NCBI GenBank assembly: GCA_947169115.1
Contig: CAMVOK010000007.1
Span: 1 to 64,000, forward strand
Source: an uncultured Prevotellaceae bacterium
GTDB taxonomy: Bacteria; Bacteroidota; Bacteroidia; Bacteroidales; Bacteroidaceae
Reading direction: 5' to 3'
Length of the DNA stretch: 64,000 nt
The notes beneath the pieces are model-generated. The model saw only the letters and a program-made list of their open reading frames with translations. It had not been told where the DNA came from and ran no database searches. Position numbers and translations under genes: made by a program. Positions within the stretch are counted from its first letter, which is position 1. Every line of letters starts with the position of its first letter. Below are positions 61,666-64,000 of the stretch, piece after piece.

Positions 61666-63198
61666 TCATTTCTTCCTGATTTCATGCCAATAGACATGGG
61701 CACAGAAGAGCAGTATCAGCAGGGTGTTTGTCAGTAAGCGAAGAGCAATATGCCATTCGTTGGTGAAGTGCATGACGGCGTAGAATAAGGCAGTCATGAG
61801 GACATACGTGAGGATGCTCTTCATCGGGTAGGGAATGGGATTCTTCGCTTGACCAACGATGTACGAGAGCACCATCGCTGTGCCGTATCCAGCTACACCT
61901 CCCCAGGCACAGGCCATGTAGCTGTACTCGGGGATGAACAGGTAGTTGACAAGGAAGAGCACGGCGCAACCCGCGAGCGAGAACCAGGCTCCGTAGATGG
62001 TTTTGTCGATGAGTTTATACCAAAACGAGAGGTTGAAATAGACACCCATCATGATTTCGGCCACCATGACAATGGGTACGACGGCCATACCTTCGCGGTA
62101 ACCCTTACCGAGGATAAGCTGTAAGATGTCGATGTAGCCCATGACGCAAAGGAAGGCCAGCAGGGTGAAGATGAGGAAGTACTTCATTGCCACTGCATAG
62201 TACTCGTTCTTGTCCTTATCTTTCGACTTGGCAAAGACAATGGGCTCGTAGGCATAGCGGAAAGCCTGCGTTATCATGGCCATAATCATGGCTATCTTCA
62301 CACAGCTGCCGTAAATACCCAGTTGTACGTTGGCCTCGACCTTGTCGGGATAGACCAGCGGGAACATGATCTTGTCAGCCACTTGGTTCAAAATGCCCGC
62401 AACGCCCAGTATGAGTATGGGCCACGAGTAAGAGAGCATCCGCTTCAATAAAGACCAGTCGAAATGCCAATGTATCTTGAACAGTTCGGGGATGAAAATC
62501 AGGCTGATGAGACTCGTGCAAGCCAGATTGATGGCAAAAACGTAGAATACGCTCGTCTTATGCAACACCACAAAATAGAGTAGGTTCAGTCCGATGTTGA
62601 AGGCAATGAACAGTAATTTCAGGGTAGCAAAGCGGATAGGGCGTTTTTGGAATCGTAAGAATGAGAATGGCAACGCCTGCAGGGCATCCATCGCTACTAC
62701 AGCAGCCATCATCAGCAGATACTCATGGTGCTCACCGTAGCCTAGTTTATCGGCTATGGGGGTGATGAAGCCGAAGATACAGGCCAAGAACAGAGCCGTG
62801 AGCGAGGCTATCAGCGCGAAGCCTGTGGAAAAGACGGTATCGGGCCAGACAGCCCCCTCCCAGCCTCCCCGAGGGGAGGGGAATCTTCCCCCCTCGGGGG
62901 GAGTGAGGGGGGGCTGTTCATTTGCAAACCTGAACAGCGTCGTTTCCATGCCGAAGGTGAGCAGCACCAGTATGAGCGCTGTATAGGCATAGATGTTTGT
63001 CGAGATGCCGTAGTCGCCCGACTGCGTCGGCATGTAATGGGTATATAGCGGTACGAGCAGGTAGTTGAGGAACCTTCCCACAATGCTGCTCAGCCCGTAG
63101 ATGGCTGTATCCTTGAATAAACGGGCGACCCCACCCCCCTTCCCCTCCCGAGTGAGGGGAGTGTTTACTATATTCTCTTGTGTGTCTTTTTTACTCAT
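61666..63198 (-). CDS. Polysaccharide flippase (Wzx/RfbX-like, MOP superfamily)
   Basis: Inner-membrane exporter of lipid-linked glycans, 510 residues with about 12-14 hydrophobic segments. FKDTAIYGLSSIVGRFLNYLLVPLYT is the usual N-terminal signature; YSWPILILGVAGILNQVADK lies mid-chain. Two repeat-encoded insertions: NTPLTREGKGGGVAR at the N-terminus (63128-63163) and a 25-residue loop QPPLTPPEGG...WEGAV between the second and third membrane helices (62850-62917). No glycosyltransferase genes are adjacent. Confidence 0.88.
   Translation of the reverse strand: MSKKDTQENIVNTPLTREGKGGGVARLFKDTAIYGLSSIVGRFLNYLLVPLYTHYMPTQSGDYGISTNIYAYTALILVLLTFGMETTLFRFANEQPPLTPPEGGRFPSPRGGWEGAVWPDTVFSTGFALIASLTALFLACIFGFITPIADKLGYGEHHEYLLMMAAVVAMDALQALPFSFLRFQKRPIRFATLKLLFIAFNIGLNLLYFVVLHKTSVFYVFAINLACTSLISLIFIPELFKIHWHFDWSLLKRMLSYSWPILILGVAGILNQVADKIMFPLVYPDKVEANVQLGIYGSCVKIAMIMAMITQAFRYAYEPIVFAKSKDKDKNEYYAVAMKYFLIFTLLAFLCVMGYIDILQLILGKGYREGMAVVPIVMVAEIMMGVYFNLSFWYKLIDKTIYGAWFSLAGCAVLFLVNYLFIPEYSYMACAWGGVAGYGTAMVLSYIVGQAKNPIPYPMKSILTYVLMTALFYAVMHFTNEWHIALRLLTNTLLILLFCAHVYWHEIRKK
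62850..62917. repeat. GC-rich palindromic element inside the flippase gene
   Basis: Inverted ends ACAGCCCCCTC (62849-62859) and GAGGGGGGGCTGT (62905-62917) with inner CTCCCCGAGGGGAGGGG and CCCCCTCGGGGGG. It keeps the frame and adds a hydrophilic loop. Confidence 0.75.
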
Positions 63199-63251
63199 AT
63201 TTGTATATGTTTATACGCCCTCCCCTCGGGGAGGGATTGGGGTAGGGGTCT

Positions 63252-64000
63252 TTAATAGAAGAACAGGTATGCAACACCTATCGCAGCGAGTACGCCGACA
63301 AGGTCGGTTAGGAGTCCGGCAGCAACGGCATGGCGCGTGTTACGGACACCTACGGAGCCGAAATAAACGGCGAGGATGTAGAAAGTGGTATCTGTGGCTC
63401 CCTGGAAGATACATGAGAGGCGACCGACGAAGGAATCGGCTCCATAGGTGGTCATAGCATCCACCATCATGCCGCGTGCTCCGCTACCACTAAGGGGTTT
63501 CATCAGTGCCGTGGGCAGGGCACCCACGAAGTCAGCATTGATGCCCATAAACTCGAAGCCTTTCTCGATGCCCGAGATCAGTACGTCCATCGCTCCCGAA
63601 GCACGGAATACGCCAATGGCAACGAGGATGGCCACCAGATAGGGGATGATTCGTACGGCAGTCTCGAAACCGCCCTTGGCTCCCTCAATGAAGGCCTCAT
63701 AGACATTTACTTTTTTCCTTATACCAGCCACGATGAAGGCCACGATGATGCCGAAGAGCATGACGTTGGCGATGGTGGTGCTCCAAAGGTTCAGGCCCTC
63801 ACGACTCAGTTGCGAAGCACAAAATGCCATTCCGCTCACCAAAAGGCAGAGCCCCAGCATCGTGCCCATGATGGCACGGTTGAAAAGATTTATCTTCTGA
63901 TAGAGGCTGGTGATAATGATGCCAGCCATCGTGGCTATGGTAGTTGCCAACAGAATAGGAATAAAGACATCGGTGGGCTGTGCTGCACCCATCTGTGCTC
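63252..64000 (-). CDS. Spore-maturation/nucleoside-recognition membrane protein, partial
   Basis: About 249 residues up to the window edge; the frame continues past 64000, so the 5' part is missing. Several membrane helices and the nucleoside-recognition (Gate) motifs TAVRIIPYLVAILVAIGVFRASG and LPTALMKPLSGSGARGMM identify the SpmB-like half. In Bacteroidetes SpmA and SpmB are often fused, and this is probably the C-terminal half of such a fusion. The organism group does not sporulate; the transport substrate is unknown. A GC-rich repeat (63216-63250) follows its stop. Confidence 0.85.
   Translation of the reverse strand, partial: AQMGAAQPTDVFIPILLATTIATMAGIIITSLYQKINLFNRAIMGTMLGLCLLVSGMAFCASQLSREGLNLWSTTIANVMLFGIIVAFIVAGIRKKVNVYEAFIEGAKGGFETAVRIIPYLVAILVAIGVFRASGAMDVLISGIEKGFEFMGINADFVGALPTALMKPLSGSGARGMMVDAMTTYGADSFVGRLSCIFQGATDTTFYILAVYFGSVGVRNTRHAVAAGLLTDLVGVLAAIGVAYLFFY

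Overview
The window looks like a chromosomal segment of a gut- or rumen-type Bacteroidales bacterium, most like Prevotella and relatives. The signs are the phylum-specific promoter core TAnnTTTG upstream of many genes, A/T-rich leaders with weak Shine-Dalgarno sites, lipoproteins and secreted proteins ending in a YDLxGRR...KGIY..GKK tail, an S46 dipeptidyl-peptidase, a BspA-like leucine-rich-repeat protein and a trp operon in the order B-E-G-D-C-F-A. Taxonomy is inferred from gene content only.

Layout. 0-9 kb: housekeeping and small accessory genes (sugar-kinase-like APH protein, thioredoxin-fold lipoprotein, frameshifted four-helix-bundle gene, tRNA-Lys, AI-2E-family exporter, tdk, rsmI, coiled-coil lipoprotein, hflX, tadA). 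9-11.4 kb: pnp with a strong terminator. 11.7-18.6 kb: the complete trp operon, preceded by a good promoter, a 19-residue leader peptide with three consecutive Trp codons and an intrinsic terminator, a classical attenuator layout. 18.8-29 kb: birA, pyrH, a helix-hairpin-helix protein, a radical SAM protein, trkH, nadB, a PBP4-type carboxypeptidase and a HAD-hotdog fusion. 29-47.3 kb: mostly minus-strand secreted and carbohydrate-active genes: a giant modular secreted protein, a metallophosphoesterase whose signal peptide is separated by a frameshift at a G-tract, a GH2 enzyme, a PL11-type rhamnogalacturonan lyase, a membrane-anchored AraC regulator, a LuxR regulator and a PfkB kinase. This reads as a small pectin (rhamnogalacturonan) locus without a SusC/SusD pair. 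47.3-53.1 kb: a small secreted protein between 83-bp inverted repeats, a DEAD-box helicase, a decayed REP-associated transposase with its repeats, and an S46 peptidase.

53.3-59.3 kb is the most unusual part. A promoter drives a possible structured RNA with a ~195-nt rod-like hairpin. It is followed by a BspA-like gene split into two halves by a ~4.3-kb AT-richer insert. The insert carries a minus-strand operon: an AAA15-type ATPase, an RloB-family protein (together AbiL/RloAB-like) and a KAP P-loop NTPase that is frameshifted in this sequence. No transposase or integrase is visible in it. The likely reading is an anti-phage or abortive-infection-type cassette that landed in a surface-protein gene.

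59.5-64 kb: DUF559 nuclease-like protein, a Tat-like metallophosphoesterase, a polysaccharide flippase and the 3' part of a spore-maturation/nucleoside-recognition protein cut by the window edge. Across the whole window several families of short repeats (GC-rich palindromes built on CCCCTC/GAGGGG, and A/T-rich words) occupy intergenic gaps, lie next to promoters, and are also inserted in frame inside conserved genes.
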